A DNA stretch of 49,493 nt from NCBI GenBank assembly GCA_045638005.1, contig JAZUAN010000003.1, forward strand, positions 1-49,493, read 5' to 3'. Below the pieces are notes generated by a model. The model was given only the letters and a program-made list of their open reading frames with translations. It was not told the origin of the DNA and made no database searches. The DNA comes from URNF01 sp045638005 (GTDB taxonomy: Bacteria; Bacillota; Clostridia; Oscillospirales; Acutalibacteraceae). The first letter of the stretch is position 1. Every line of letters starts with the position of its first letter. The translations under genes were made by a program, and so were the position numbers. Below, piece after piece: positions 17,725 to 25,561 of the stretch.

Positions 17725-17746
17725 ACAGGATAACACTAAATAACAC
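17725..17746. repeat. 22-base inverted repeat, left arm
   Basis: Matches the reverse complement of 19923-19944 at 20 of 22 bases. It is built from units with a 10-base period containing AACAC (ATAACAC). Flanks the PH-domain cassette. Confidence 0.75.
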
Positions 17747-17821
17747 GAAACGACACATTATAATCTTTATGATAAATACTATAATATATTTAAGTTTATC
17801 TTTTCGCGTTCATTAATTTGA

Positions 17822-19351
17822 TTAAAGTATCAATAGTTTTTCCAATTCTTCCGAAAGTGCAGTGGTTTGAATATGAACTTTCACTTCATTGGACAGTGCA
17901 TTTGTTTTAAGGTGCATAACAAGGCTTGTAATGCCGGATTTTTGGCGGAGCGGTGTAGTTGTATTTTCTGCCGCAATAAGATTCCGAGCCATAAACACGG
18001 TAATATTTTTAGTAAATCCACCATAGTAGGCTGTTATTTTACCATTGTTAACGGCAAGACCATTGTTGCGGCAACTGAGAGCAGCACTCAATGCTTTTAC
18101 GGCAAGCATTATTGCTCCCACGCCTACAACGACAAAAGCAACAGCGATCATCACCGAAGAAGAAACATTGAATATCAGCATAGGAAGGGTTGCTTGCAGC
18201 AACACGACACCTGTTATAATACCAAGAATTAAGGCAAACCAGGATATATATGAAAAATAGGAAACAGACTTTGTCTGCTTTTTGTCCGGAACATAATCAG
18301 GTAATACCTTGCTCAAGATTTCGCCGATCTCATCATACTTGCAAAACGGTACAAGCACACCAAGCCCGGCATTCTTATCATCGTCACCGCTATTGACAGT
18401 ATAACCGATCACCTCAAGTCGGATGGACGCAAAACCGAGCATCCTTTGCACAAGGCCTTGGGTAATCTTAACGGCTTTGATTCTGTCGTAGCTGAAGGTG
18501 TTGGTATGCTTCTCCAAAAGTCCATAGGAAATCTGAATGTCATTTCCACGCTTGGTGATTTTGAACTGATAGTATCCCACAAAGGAATGGATCAGGCATC
18601 CGATAAAAGAAAACATTGAAAACAGCAGCATAGCACCCACAGTAATCAAAAAGGCGAACAGGAAATACTGGCCCCAAGTACCGAGGAAATTCTGCTGCAG
18701 CATCAGCTTGCAAATACCGATAACGATAATGGCAAGCACCGCAAACAGTGCCGTAAAAAATGCTGTAGAAGCAATGTTGATGAGCGTGTATAGCATTTTC
18801 TTACCGGAGGTAAAGCGGTAGAGACTATCTTCATCCGAAAGAAGCAGTTCATCCTTCGGCTGTGAGCTCTCCACGTTTCGTGCACCGCCCTCTTTCAGTA
18901 AATTCAGTTCATTCAGCAGGGCATCAGCAACCTTATCTTTTTCAATAATCGTTATCTCAGCCTGGTGGGAGGTGTTTGTAGAGCCGCTGTCAACCGTCAG
19001 AATTGCGATACCGAAAATTCTATGAAAAATGTTCTGTTTTTTATTGATAGCGTGCACCTTCTTATAGTCCAAGACAGAACGTTTTCTAAAAAGCACGCCT
19101 CTGTTGCATTTGATCTCATTTTCCGTCAGTTCATAGCCGGAGGTCTTGTAATACAGAATTCGGTAAACAATAAAGCACAGATAAACTACGGCAAATCCGA
19201 TTACAAAAAACGGAATTGCAGCCTTGATATCTTCCGGGTTTGACTCGTCATTGAGGAAGAAATCTTTGAGAAAGATAAAGACTACTACAAGGCTACCGAA
19301 CAAATCCGACAACAAACTGGAATAAATATAGCCTTTGTCAAATCTCTTCAT
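17822..19351 (-). CDS. Three-PH-domain membrane protein, YdbT-like
   Basis: 509 residues. Three bacterial PH (bPH2/DUF304) domains alternate with membrane hairpins: helices at about 15-30 and 46-68, PH at 70-155 (SGYELTENEIKCNRGVLFRKRSVLDYKKV), helices near 190-275, PH at 275-360 (YQFKITKRGNDIQISYGLLEKHTNTFSYDRIKAVKI, abridged to GLLEKHTNTFSYDRI), helices near 370-430, PH at 435-505. This is the layout of B. subtilis YdbT, implicated with YdbS in resistance to an antimicrobial peptide. Molecular role unknown. The ATG overlaps the YdbS-like gene by 14 bases. Composition is more A+T-rich than the neighbours, which supports acquisition. Confidence 0.85.
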   Translation of the reverse strand: MKRFDKGYIYSSLLSDLFGSLVVVFIFLKDFFLNDESNPEDIKAAIPFFVIGFAVVYLCFIVYRILYYKTSGYELTENEIKCNRGVLFRKRSVLDYKKVHAINKKQNIFHRIFGIAILTVDSGSTNTSHQAEITIIEKDKVADALLNELNLLKEGGARNVESSQPKDELLLSDEDSLYRFTSGKKMLYTLINIASTAFFTALFAVLAIIVIGICKLMLQQNFLGTWGQYFLFAFLITVGAMLLFSMFSFIGCLIHSFVGYYQFKITKRGNDIQISYGLLEKHTNTFSYDRIKAVKITQGLVQRMLGFASIRLEVIGYTVNSGDDDKNAGLGVLVPFCKYDEIGEILSKVLPDYVPDKKQTKSVSYFSYISWFALILGIITGVVLLQATLPMLIFNVSSSVMIAVAFVVVGVGAIMLAVKALSAALSCRNNGLAVNNGKITAYYGGFTKNITVFMARNLIAAENTTTPLRQKSGITSLVMHLKTNALSNEVKVHIQTTALSEELEKLLIL

Positions 19352-19832
19352 TTCTCAATTCCTCAATTCTCGCTTCAAGATTACATTCCAGCTCATCGAT
19401 CATGCGGTCAGCTTCTGCGGTCGTGAGTGTAGAAATATCAAAATTCGATCCTGCCGTCGAAATGGTTACTCCGCTCAGCTTCAGCATCATCATAAGCGGG
19501 CCCTGGGTTCGATGAAGATCCTGAATCTGGCAAACAGGAATCACTACTCTTTGTCTGAAAATCACGCCTTGCTTTACAACGATCCTCTTATCATCATATC
19601 CCCAGGCATACATTTTATAGCGCAGTGCCGGCATAATTAAAATAATGACAAGAATTAAAACAACAGGTATTCCTACTCCCAATAAAACGGCAAGTGTTAC
19701 GTCGTTCGACGCTCCCATTGCGGTTAAAATAGTAATCACACTTGTTAAAATACCAATCAGCGCCAAAGAAGTAATTGTTGCCCGAATGTACCATAACTTG
19801 AGTACGCTTTTGTCTAATTTTTTCAGTTCCAT
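19338..19832 (-). CDS. Single-PH-domain membrane protein, YdbS-like
   Basis: 164 residues. Two membrane segments (about 14-38, IRATITSLALIGILTSVITI, and 48-70, VLLGVGIPVVLILVIILIM) precede one bPH2 domain (75-150) with the family pattern YGYDDKRIVVKQGVIF-like: here AWGYDDKRIVVKQGVIFRQR, then VVIPVCQIQDLHRTQGPL. A glutamate-rich helix ends it (DELECNLEARIEELRNEE). This matches YdbS, the partner of YdbT in Bacillus. GGAGG precedes the ATG. First gene of the two-gene cassette. Confidence 0.85.
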   Translation of the reverse strand: MELKKLDKSVLKLWYIRATITSLALIGILTSVITILTAMGASNDVTLAVLLGVGIPVVLILVIILIMPALRYKMYAWGYDDKRIVVKQGVIFRQRVVIPVCQIQDLHRTQGPLMMMLKLSGVTISTAGSNFDISTLTTAEADRMIDELECNLEARIEELRNEEI

Positions 19833-19881
19833 ATGTAATCCTCCAAAGTTTTTCTATCGTATCTAAATATACCCAATAGGC

Positions 19882-19908
19882 AATTACACGAATTTGGGTC
19901 ACAAATTT
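19882..19908. repeat. 27-base direct repeat, right copy
   Basis: 24 of 27 bases match 17571-17597 in the same orientation. It lies about 50 bases upstream of the YdbS-like start, where an operator for that gene would be expected. Confidence 0.75.
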
Positions 19909-19922
19909 ATTTGGTTTATATA

Positions 19923-19944
19923 GTGTTATTACGTGTTATCCTGT
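19923..19944. repeat. 22-base inverted repeat, right arm
   Basis: Three GTGTTA units lie at 10-base spacing (first unit AGTGTTATT, second CGTGTTATC, third CTGTGTTA). It is the inverted partner of 17725-17746 (20 of 22 bases). Confidence 0.75.
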
Positions 19945-19999
19945 GTTAAAAAGCCCCTAAAAACAGCGTTTTATCACGGCTTTTAACGCAAATCTTATG

Positions 20000-20272
20000 T
20001 TAAGACACAAAATACTCCACCGCATTTTCGGGGAAGAATTCTTTGAATTCCGAGCACAACTGTGCGGCGAGTGTTTTATTGTGAGCGAGAACAAGTGTCG
20101 GTTTGTTTACCTGCGCAATGACGTTCGCCATGGTAAAGGTTTTACCCGAGCCGGTGACGCCTAGCAAAGTCTGTTCTTTGTTGCCACGCTGTAAACCTTC
20201 AACCAATTTTGCAATTGCTTCCGGTTGGTCACCGGTAGGCTCAAACTTTGAGACTAACTTGAATCGATCCAC
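20000..20272 (-). pseudogene. uvrB: Truncated 5' remnant of a second uvrB
   Basis: 90 codons matching the UvrB N-terminus, from a GTG at 20272 (SD GAGGAGG, 7-8 bases upstream; the frame is open back to an ATG at 20290) to a TAA at 20000. It keeps PTGDQPEAIAKL, Walker A GVTGSGKTFTMAN and AHNKTLAAQLCSEF, and ends EYFVS-stop exactly before the beta-hairpin. By eye about four of five residues match the intact UvrB, too diverged for a recent tandem duplication. Promoter and ribosome site are intact, so a 90-residue peptide with a P-loop but no other helicase part may still be made; I expect it to be non-functional. Confidence 0.9.
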
Positions 20273-20301
20273 TCCGACACCTCCTCGCACATATTTAGAT
20301 T

Positions 20302-20330
20302 AGTATAACACAAAATGTTTGATAAGTAAA
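20302..20330 (-). promoter_or_regulatory. Surviving promoter of the uvrB remnant
   Basis: Minus strand TTTACT (20325-20330), 17-base spacer, TATACT (20302-20307), 30 bases before the GTG. It may now transcribe into the cassette. Confidence 0.65.
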
Positions 20331-20335
20331 CAAAA

Positions 20336-20360
20336 GAGCAGATACTTTTTGTATCTGCTC
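20336..20360 (-). terminator. Intrinsic terminator after the pseudouridine synthase gene
   Basis: 10-base-pair stem (20336-20345 with 20351-20360), 5-base loop, followed on the minus strand by TTTTGTTT. It separates the RluA-type gene from the uvrB remnant. Confidence 0.8.
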
Positions 20361-20377
20361 CTCTTGTTATTCTTGTT

Positions 20378-21061
20378 TTATTTGGCAGCACTGTCCTCTA
20401 ACAGTTTCAGCTCCTTTTTAAAGAGAGAAAAAACGCCTTTGGCAGTTGGCAATTCCACACACTCGATTGGTTGTTTGGTCATAGGATGCGCAAACACTAA
20501 GCGATAAGAAAACAGCGCGATAGGCGTTTTGCCGTTATCTTTCGTATGCTGTTTACCGTATTTCGTATCCCCCACCAGCGGAAAACCGCGGGAAGAAAAC
20601 TGCACACGAATCTGATGTGTTCTGCCGGTATGCAATCGCACTTTTACCAAAGATAATCCTTTTTGTTCGCCGAGTACTTCGAAATCCAGTTTGGCGTATT
20701 TTGCATCAGGTTGATTTTTACTTGCGACATATACCTTGCAATTTTTCTTATCCTTTGTAAGGTAATCTTCCATACTGCCGCTTGCGGGCAACTTTCCTTC
20801 CACCACCGCCAAATACTCTTTTTCAAAGCGGTGTGCTGCCATCATTTTTGCTAAGATTTCGGTTGCCTTGCGGCTTTTGGAATATACCATCACGCCGCCC
20901 ACATTGCGATCCAGGCGATGGATAACATCAATCTGATAGGCACCTGTTTGCCGTTTAAGCATTTCGGGCATGTTTTTCTCGCGCGCATACGGCTCAGAAA
21001 GTACACCAACCGGTTTTTCGCACACAACTATCCATTTATCGTGATACAAAAACTTTATCAA
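20378..21061 (-). CDS. RluA-family pseudouridine synthase
   Basis: 227 residues from a TTG at 21061 that has AAGGTGA upstream. The enzyme converts uridine to pseudouridine in rRNA or tRNA. The catalytic aspartate motif is seen as VIHRLDRNVGGVMVYSKS (about residues 45-62); later motifs KVRLHTGRTHQIRVQFSSRGFPLVGD (key part GRTHQIRVQ) confirm the RluA/RsuA superfamily. There is no N-terminal S4 domain, unlike RluD, so this is the short class; the target base is not predictable. It follows the LCP gene by 12 bases on the same strand. Confidence 0.9.
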   Translation of the reverse strand: MIKFLYHDKWIVVCEKPVGVLSEPYAREKNMPEMLKRQTGAYQIDVIHRLDRNVGGVMVYSKSRKATEILAKMMAAHRFEKEYLAVVEGKLPASGSMEDYLTKDKKNCKVYVASKNQPDAKYAKLDFEVLGEQKGLSLVKVRLHTGRTHQIRVQFSSRGFPLVGDTKYGKQHTKDNGKTPIALFSYRLVFAHPMTKQPIECVELPTAKGVFSLFKKELKLLEDSAAK

Positions 21062-21073
21062 AACGAATCACCT

Positions 21074-22276
21074 TTATGATGCAGCATTCGGGTACATCAC
21101 AGCGTTGATTGCGCTTTTTGCTGCCGTTACAGTATCCATGTTGGGCAATATCACAGACAACGATTGTCCGCCTGCCGCATAGCAAGGACCGGAACTACCC
21201 GTGCCGTCAACCGATATCGAATCGATATCCCAACCGGACATATTGTTCAGTTGCATACGCACCAAAGAAGAAATGTCGTCATAGGACATATTGGTTTTGG
21301 TGTTGCCGGTAATGGCAGACAGCACATTTTTCAAATTGGACGGATTGAGAATGGAAGGCGACATTGCCTCATCCAAAATAGCACTGATAACCATTTGCTG
21401 ATGCTTACCGCGCTGCCGATCACCGCCGGGCACGTTGTAACGTTCTCTGGCAAATGCCAACGCAGAATCGCCCGTCAAATTATTTTCGCCGACATGGAAA
21501 GAATATGTAGTGCCGGACAAAGAGTAATTGCTGCTGAAATTAAATTCAGAATTAACAGTTACACCGCCCAAAGCGTCTACAATATCCACCACAGATTGGA
21601 AATTGACCTTTACATAGTAGTTGCATTGCACTCCGAACAACGTACCCACTGTTTTCATAGAGCAATCCACACCGTAACTGCCGGCATGGGTCAGCTTGTC
21701 CATTTTGTTTGCATCACCATATAGCGGCAAATAGTAGTCACGCGGAATATTGACCATCAACAATTGCTTTGTCACAGGATTGACAGCCATCAGCATGTTG
21801 ACATCCGAACGACCTTTATCCTTTATCTCAGAGACTCCTCTGGTATCCAATCCGGACAAATACACAATGAAAGGATCGGAAGTGACATCTGCTTTCGGCG
21901 CATCTACAATCTCGGAAGAACTCTCGCCTTCACCGTTCATTTCACTTTGCATGCCGGACATGTTCGTATAAAGAATACCTAACATATATGTACTGGCGAC
22001 AACCACAAACAGCACAATTACACTTAATATTAAACTAAAAACGCGTAACGTGCGTACTGCTTTTTTATGTAACAATAAAAAACAGTGTATGCCGCACACA
22101 ACTACCGCCAAAGCAATCAAAATAAACAGATACTTTGTCGGCAAAAGCTGCATTATGGAGGTATAGATTATACCTCCAATCATAGCAACCACTTCGATCA
22201 AGAAAACGATTTGCGAAATCATTGTCAAATTCACTTTACTTTTTTTGGAATTTGTCGAATGCTTTGCTTTATCCAT
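21074..22276 (-). CDS. LytR-CpsA-Psr (LCP) family cell-wall glycopolymer ligase
   Basis: 400 residues from the ATG at 22276 (GGAGGATA upstream). LCP enzymes transfer teichoic acid or capsule chains from a lipid carrier to peptidoglycan outside the cell. Three N-terminal membrane segments are visible (about 19-40, 45-68 and 78-102). The extracellular LCP domain carries the conserved polyprenyl-phosphate-binding residues in LDTRG, SDVNMLMAVNP, NIPRDYYLPL and FARERYNVPGGDRQRGKHQQ. It lies directly after the FlaA1/CapD-type gene, which fits envelope polysaccharide assembly. Confidence 0.92.
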   Translation of the reverse strand: MDKAKHSTNSKKSKVNLTMISQIVFLIEVVAMIGGIIYTSIMQLLPTKYLFILIALAVVVCGIHCFLLLHKKAVRTLRVFSLILSVIVLFVVVASTYMLGILYTNMSGMQSEMNGEGESSSEIVDAPKADVTSDPFIVYLSGLDTRGVSEIKDKGRSDVNMLMAVNPVTKQLLMVNIPRDYYLPLYGDANKMDKLTHAGSYGVDCSMKTVGTLFGVQCNYYVKVNFQSVVDIVDALGGVTVNSEFNFSSNYSLSGTTYSFHVGENNLTGDSALAFARERYNVPGGDRQRGKHQQMVISAILDEAMSPSILNPSNLKNVLSAITGNTKTNMSYDDISSLVRMQLNNMSGWDIDSISVDGTGSSGPCYAAGGQSLSVILPNMDTVTAAKSAINAVMYPNAAS

Positions 22277-22292
22277 GATATATCCTCCGGTT

Positions 22293-24164
22293 TTAAGAGT
22301 TAGAAGGATTTCTTTTGTAGGTAGGAACGATCTCAGCAACAATATCTTTCATATTCGTCACTTCGACTTTATACGCTTCTTCAAGGCGCAACAACTGTTC
22401 CTTAAACTTCTCGTCATCCATCTCAATGGGCTTACCGATATGAATCAATTTGTTTTCGGTTTCGCTAAGCCCCTCTTCTGCCATCAACAATTCTTCATAC
22501 AGTTTTTCACCCGGGCGCAAACCTGTATATTCGATCTTAATATCCACATCCGGCTCATAACCGGACAAACGAATCAAGTTGCGCGCCATATCCGCGATCT
22601 TGACAGGTTGTCCCATATCAAGAACATAGATTTCTCCGCCTTCGGCATAATATCCCGCCTGCAGCACCAAAGAAACGGCTTCGGGAATGGTCATGAAGAA
22701 ACGAATAATATCCGGATGGGTCACAGTTATGGGACCGCCTTCGGCGATCTGTTTTTCAAACAGCGGAATAACGCTACCGTTACTACCGAGCACATTACCG
22801 AAACGAACAGCCACAAAATCCGTGTTCGGGGCTTCGCGGTTCATCATTTGTACGACCATTTCACAAAGGCGTTTGGACGCACCCATAATATTGGTCGGAT
22901 TAACAGCCTTATCGGTAGAAATCAAAACGAATTTCTTAACACCATACTGCACAGCCGCTTTCGCCATCTTGTAGGTGCCAAAAACATTGTTTTTAATTGC
23001 TTCATTCGGACTATCTTCCATCAACGGCACATGTTTATGGGCAGCAGCGTGGAAAACAAGTTCAGGATGGTATTTTCCCAACACGTAGTCAAGGCGTGCA
23101 GTATTGCGAACAGAACCGATCAAAACCTCCATGTTGAGATCGGGATAATCGTGCTTGAGCTCCATCTGGATATCGTACGCATTATTTTCGTAAATGTCAA
23201 AGATCAAGAGCAATTTGGGAGAACTGCGGGCGATCTGACGGCAAAGTTCACTACCGATAGAACCGCCGCCACCGGTCACCATGACAACCTTACCGGCAAT
23301 ATATCCATAAATTTCATCAAGATTCACCTGTACCGGATCTCTGCCAAGTAAATCCTGCGGCTCTACCTTGCGCAGATTACCGATACCATGTCCGTTGGCG
23401 AGCTGGTACAATCCCGGAACCTTTTCCACTTTACAGCCCGTCTGACTGCAAATATTCAATATTTCTTTGCGATCCTCTGCGCTGCAACTGGGAATAGAAT
23501 ATATAATTTTATCGATATCATGACGTTTTGCCGCTTCTACGATATCGCTGCGATTACCCACGACAGGAATACCCTCAATGCGATATCCGAGTTTTTTAGG
23601 ATCATCGTCAATGATGCAAACAACTTTTCCATGCAACTTGTCGCTTTCGGCATATTCTCTGATCAGCATGTGACCGGCAACGCCGGCACCGATAATCATA
23701 ACCTTTTCGGAACTGCTAATTGAAAAACGACGTTTGAAAGCGTTCTGAATTCCCAAAATCAAGCGCAAGCCAAAACGCACAAACACAGTAGATAAGAAGC
23801 TGAAAATCCAACCGAGAATGAAATACGAAAGCGGCATTTTGACAACATCAAATATCAACAATAAAATTCCCAGCGCCAAACAAGCATACGACAAACAAAC
23901 GCGGAGCAAATCAACCACACCCGCGAAACTCAATATAGTCGTATACAAACGAAACACGGCAAACACCGCGACAGAAACGGCAATCCAGATCCCTATCGTA
24001 TTTAAATAGGTTTGGATATATTCCTGGGGAATTGCGCTGATACGAAACTCAAACGCCACCCAAAGCGCAGCAAAATAAGAAAGGGCAATATAAAATGCAT
24101 CAAACAAGATCAAAACCAACGTTTTTTCAACACGTCTGATTTTTGCAAAAGTATTCTCTTTCAT
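22293..24164 (-). CDS. FlaA1/CapD-type membrane UDP-sugar dehydratase/epimerase
   Basis: 623 residues. Four N-terminal membrane helices (about 13-125) and a first CoA-binding-like Rossmann domain (KVMIIGAGVAGHMLIREY, about 150-167) precede the SDR domain, which starts MVTGGGGSIGSELCRQIA (about 290). The catalytic region STDKAVNPTNIMGASKR has MGASK in place of YxxxK, as in the long FlaA1/WbpM/PglF group, typically UDP-GlcNAc 4,6-dehydratases; the exact reaction is not certain. It precedes the LCP gene in one transcription unit starting from a promoter near 24250. Confidence 0.92.
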   Translation of the reverse strand: MKENTFAKIRRVEKTLVLILFDAFYIALSYFAALWVAFEFRISAIPQEYIQTYLNTIGIWIAVSVAVFAVFRLYTTILSFAGVVDLLRVCLSYACLALGILLLIFDVVKMPLSYFILGWIFSFLSTVFVRFGLRLILGIQNAFKRRFSISSSEKVMIIGAGVAGHMLIREYAESDKLHGKVVCIIDDDPKKLGYRIEGIPVVGNRSDIVEAAKRHDIDKIIYSIPSCSAEDRKEILNICSQTGCKVEKVPGLYQLANGHGIGNLRKVEPQDLLGRDPVQVNLDEIYGYIAGKVVMVTGGGGSIGSELCRQIARSSPKLLLIFDIYENNAYDIQMELKHDYPDLNMEVLIGSVRNTARLDYVLGKYHPELVFHAAAHKHVPLMEDSPNEAIKNNVFGTYKMAKAAVQYGVKKFVLISTDKAVNPTNIMGASKRLCEMVVQMMNREAPNTDFVAVRFGNVLGSNGSVIPLFEKQIAEGGPITVTHPDIIRFFMTIPEAVSLVLQAGYYAEGGEIYVLDMGQPVKIADMARNLIRLSGYEPDVDIKIEYTGLRPGEKLYEELLMAEEGLSETENKLIHIGKPIEMDDEKFKEQLLRLEEAYKVEVTNMKDIVAEIVPTYKRNPSNS

Positions 24165-24188
24165 TCGTCAACCTCACATATTTCTCAT

Positions 24189-24216
24189 AAAAAAGAGCAT
24201 ACATGCTAGCATGCTC
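24189..24216 (-). promoter_or_regulatory. Terminator-like hairpin in the leader of the FlaA1-type gene
   Basis: On the minus strand GAGCAT pairs with ATGCTC (24195-24200 and 24211-24216) around a 10-base loop containing GCTAGC, followed by six T residues (24189-24194). It lies between the promoter and the start at 24164. The stem is short, so termination would be weak. Confidence 0.4.
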
Positions 24217-24233
24217 AAAATACCCTAAACTTG

Positions 24234-24262
24234 ACTATAACACATTTTTCCAATTATTTCAA
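24234..24262 (-). promoter_or_regulatory. Promoter for the FlaA1-type/LCP/RluA genes
   Basis: Minus strand TTGAAA (24257-24262), 17-base spacer, TATAGT (24234-24239), about 70 bases upstream of the ATG at 24164. The rest of the intergenic region down to 24324 holds no gene. Confidence 0.75.
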
Positions 24263-24324
24263 TAGATTGCGACCATTTTTTCTGTCAGGCACACAGCAAG
24301 GATCTAAAATGACTTTTTATTGTT

Positions 24325-25548
24325 TCAAAGCAGTTTGGCGGAAATCAACTTTTGTTTTGCATACAAGCTGATATTCCCCGAAAGCAGAAAGCCGAAAGCC
24401 ACCGCCATAGCAATGTATATCAAACCTTCTCCCCCAAACAACTCAACCGAAAGAACAATTGTCGCAATAGGACAATTGGTAACACCGCAAAAAAGTGCTG
24501 CCATACCGATTGCTGCACCCAAAGCGGGCTCCAATCCCAACAACATCGCCAAACTGCCACCGAGTGTTGCGCCGATAAAAAAGCTCGGAATAATCTCGCC
24601 GCCTTTAAAGCCGGCAGCAACGGTAATAACCGTAAAAAGAATTTTCAGCAAGAACGCCTCGTGACGTACTGCTCCTTGCGTAAAGACGTGCTCAATTACT
24701 TCTATGCCGCCACCGTTATACGCGGTTGTACCCAGCACAACGGTAAGTAAAACAATCACGGTGCCGCCGATAAAAATGCGCACCCAATCATTCTTCACAA
24801 AAGCCTTTGCCTTGTTTTGCGTGTAATGCAATGCATGACAAAAGCAGAAACTAACCAAAGCAGCAGCAATCGCAATAACCAACACGCGCCAAATAACCGA
24901 TAACGACATTTCCGGCACCGCAGTCAACAAAAACCTCTCCGGAACGACTCCGAAAGCAACTGCAACACCGTAAGCGGTAACGGAGGATAGCAAGCACGGA
25001 AAAACTGCCATCAAAGAAAATCTTCCCACGCATGCTACTTCCAACGCAAAAATACAAGCACCGATCGGCGTGCCGAAAACCGCAGAGAAAAACGCCCCCA
25101 TGCCACATATTGTAAGAACCTGACGCGCATTTTCATCCAAGTGTAATACGCGGCTAATCACAGCGGAGATGCCGCCGCCCAACTGCAGTGCCGCGCCCTC
25201 CTTGCCGGCAGAACCGCCGCAAAGATGAGTCAAAACAGCGCCAACAAAAACAGCCGGCATCAACGCTATGGGGACATGTTTTTGAGAATGCGTACTTTCT
25301 AATACAAGATCCGTACCCACATCAGTCACATGACAAAGCTTGTATACGGTTACCGAAAGCAGACCGACAAATGGTAACAAAAAGAGTAACCACTCGTTTT
25401 CAGCTCGCAATGCTGTCACCGCCGTAATCGCCTTAAAAAATGCCGTGCCGATACCGCCGCAAAGTACGCCTACCAACACGCTGCATACCAGCGAACGCAT
25501 CAAACCGATTATATGATTTTTAAAACGGTCAAACCATGCTTTTTTCAT
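24325..25548 (-). CDS. CLC-family chloride channel/transporter
   Basis: 407 residues, about ten hydrophobic segments. CLC signatures are visible: GGSAGKEGAALQLGGG (the GKEGP box, here GKEGA, at about 113-128), GTPIGACIFALEVA, and FKGGEIIPSFFIGATLGG (the GGxFxP box). The first selectivity box (GSGIP) is not evident at its usual place, replaced by a diverged segment. No C-terminal CBS pair, as in bacterial CLCs. The external glutamate of GKEG is present, so it could be a channel or an H+/Cl- exchanger. It follows the acyltransferase gene by 13 bases. Confidence 0.9.
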   Translation of the reverse strand: MKKAWFDRFKNHIIGLMRSLVCSVLVGVLCGGIGTAFFKAITAVTALRAENEWLLFLLPFVGLLSVTVYKLCHVTDVGTDLVLESTHSQKHVPIALMPAVFVGAVLTHLCGGSAGKEGAALQLGGGISAVISRVLHLDENARQVLTICGMGAFFSAVFGTPIGACIFALEVACVGRFSLMAVFPCLLSSVTAYGVAVAFGVVPERFLLTAVPEMSLSVIWRVLVIAIAAALVSFCFCHALHYTQNKAKAFVKNDWVRIFIGGTVIVLLTVVLGTTAYNGGGIEVIEHVFTQGAVRHEAFLLKILFTVITVAAGFKGGEIIPSFFIGATLGGSLAMLLGLEPALGAAIGMAALFCGVTNCPIATIVLSVELFGGEGLIYIAMAVAFGFLLSGNISLYAKQKLISAKLL

Positions 25549-25561
25549 ACACTACCCACTT

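Larger units (their letters stand above)
17483..17821. other. 339-base AT-rich non-coding flank with repeats
   Basis: No plausible gene. It holds the uvrB ribosome site and probably its promoter, although I could not fix a convincing -35/-10 pair. It carries one member of the 27-base repeat pair (17571-17597), a reversed copy of its core (17690-17701) and one arm of the 22-base inverted repeat (17725-17746). It is visibly richer in A+T than the flanking genes. Confidence 0.7.
19833..19999. other. Non-coding right flank of the PH cassette
   Basis: 167 bases without a gene. It contains the ribosome site of the YdbS-like gene, the right copies of the 27-base and 22-base repeats, and an imperfect hairpin (GTTAAAAAGCC 19945-19955 with GGCTTTTAAC 19979-19988) between the repeats and the uvrB remnant. 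Confidence 0.65.

Noticed and set aside
17483..17821. XerC/D-like dif site or tRNA fragment in the cassette flank
   Set aside because: I looked for a dif-type palindrome and for tRNA-like arms and saw neither.
19923..19944. CRISPR-like array of GTGTTA units
   Set aside because: The units are 10 bases apart without spacers, so they are binding-site-like and not a CRISPR array.
22245..23351. 368-codon plus-strand open frame
   Set aside because: Antisense to the FlaA1-type gene; composition is typical of a shadow frame (His, Ile and Asn rich).
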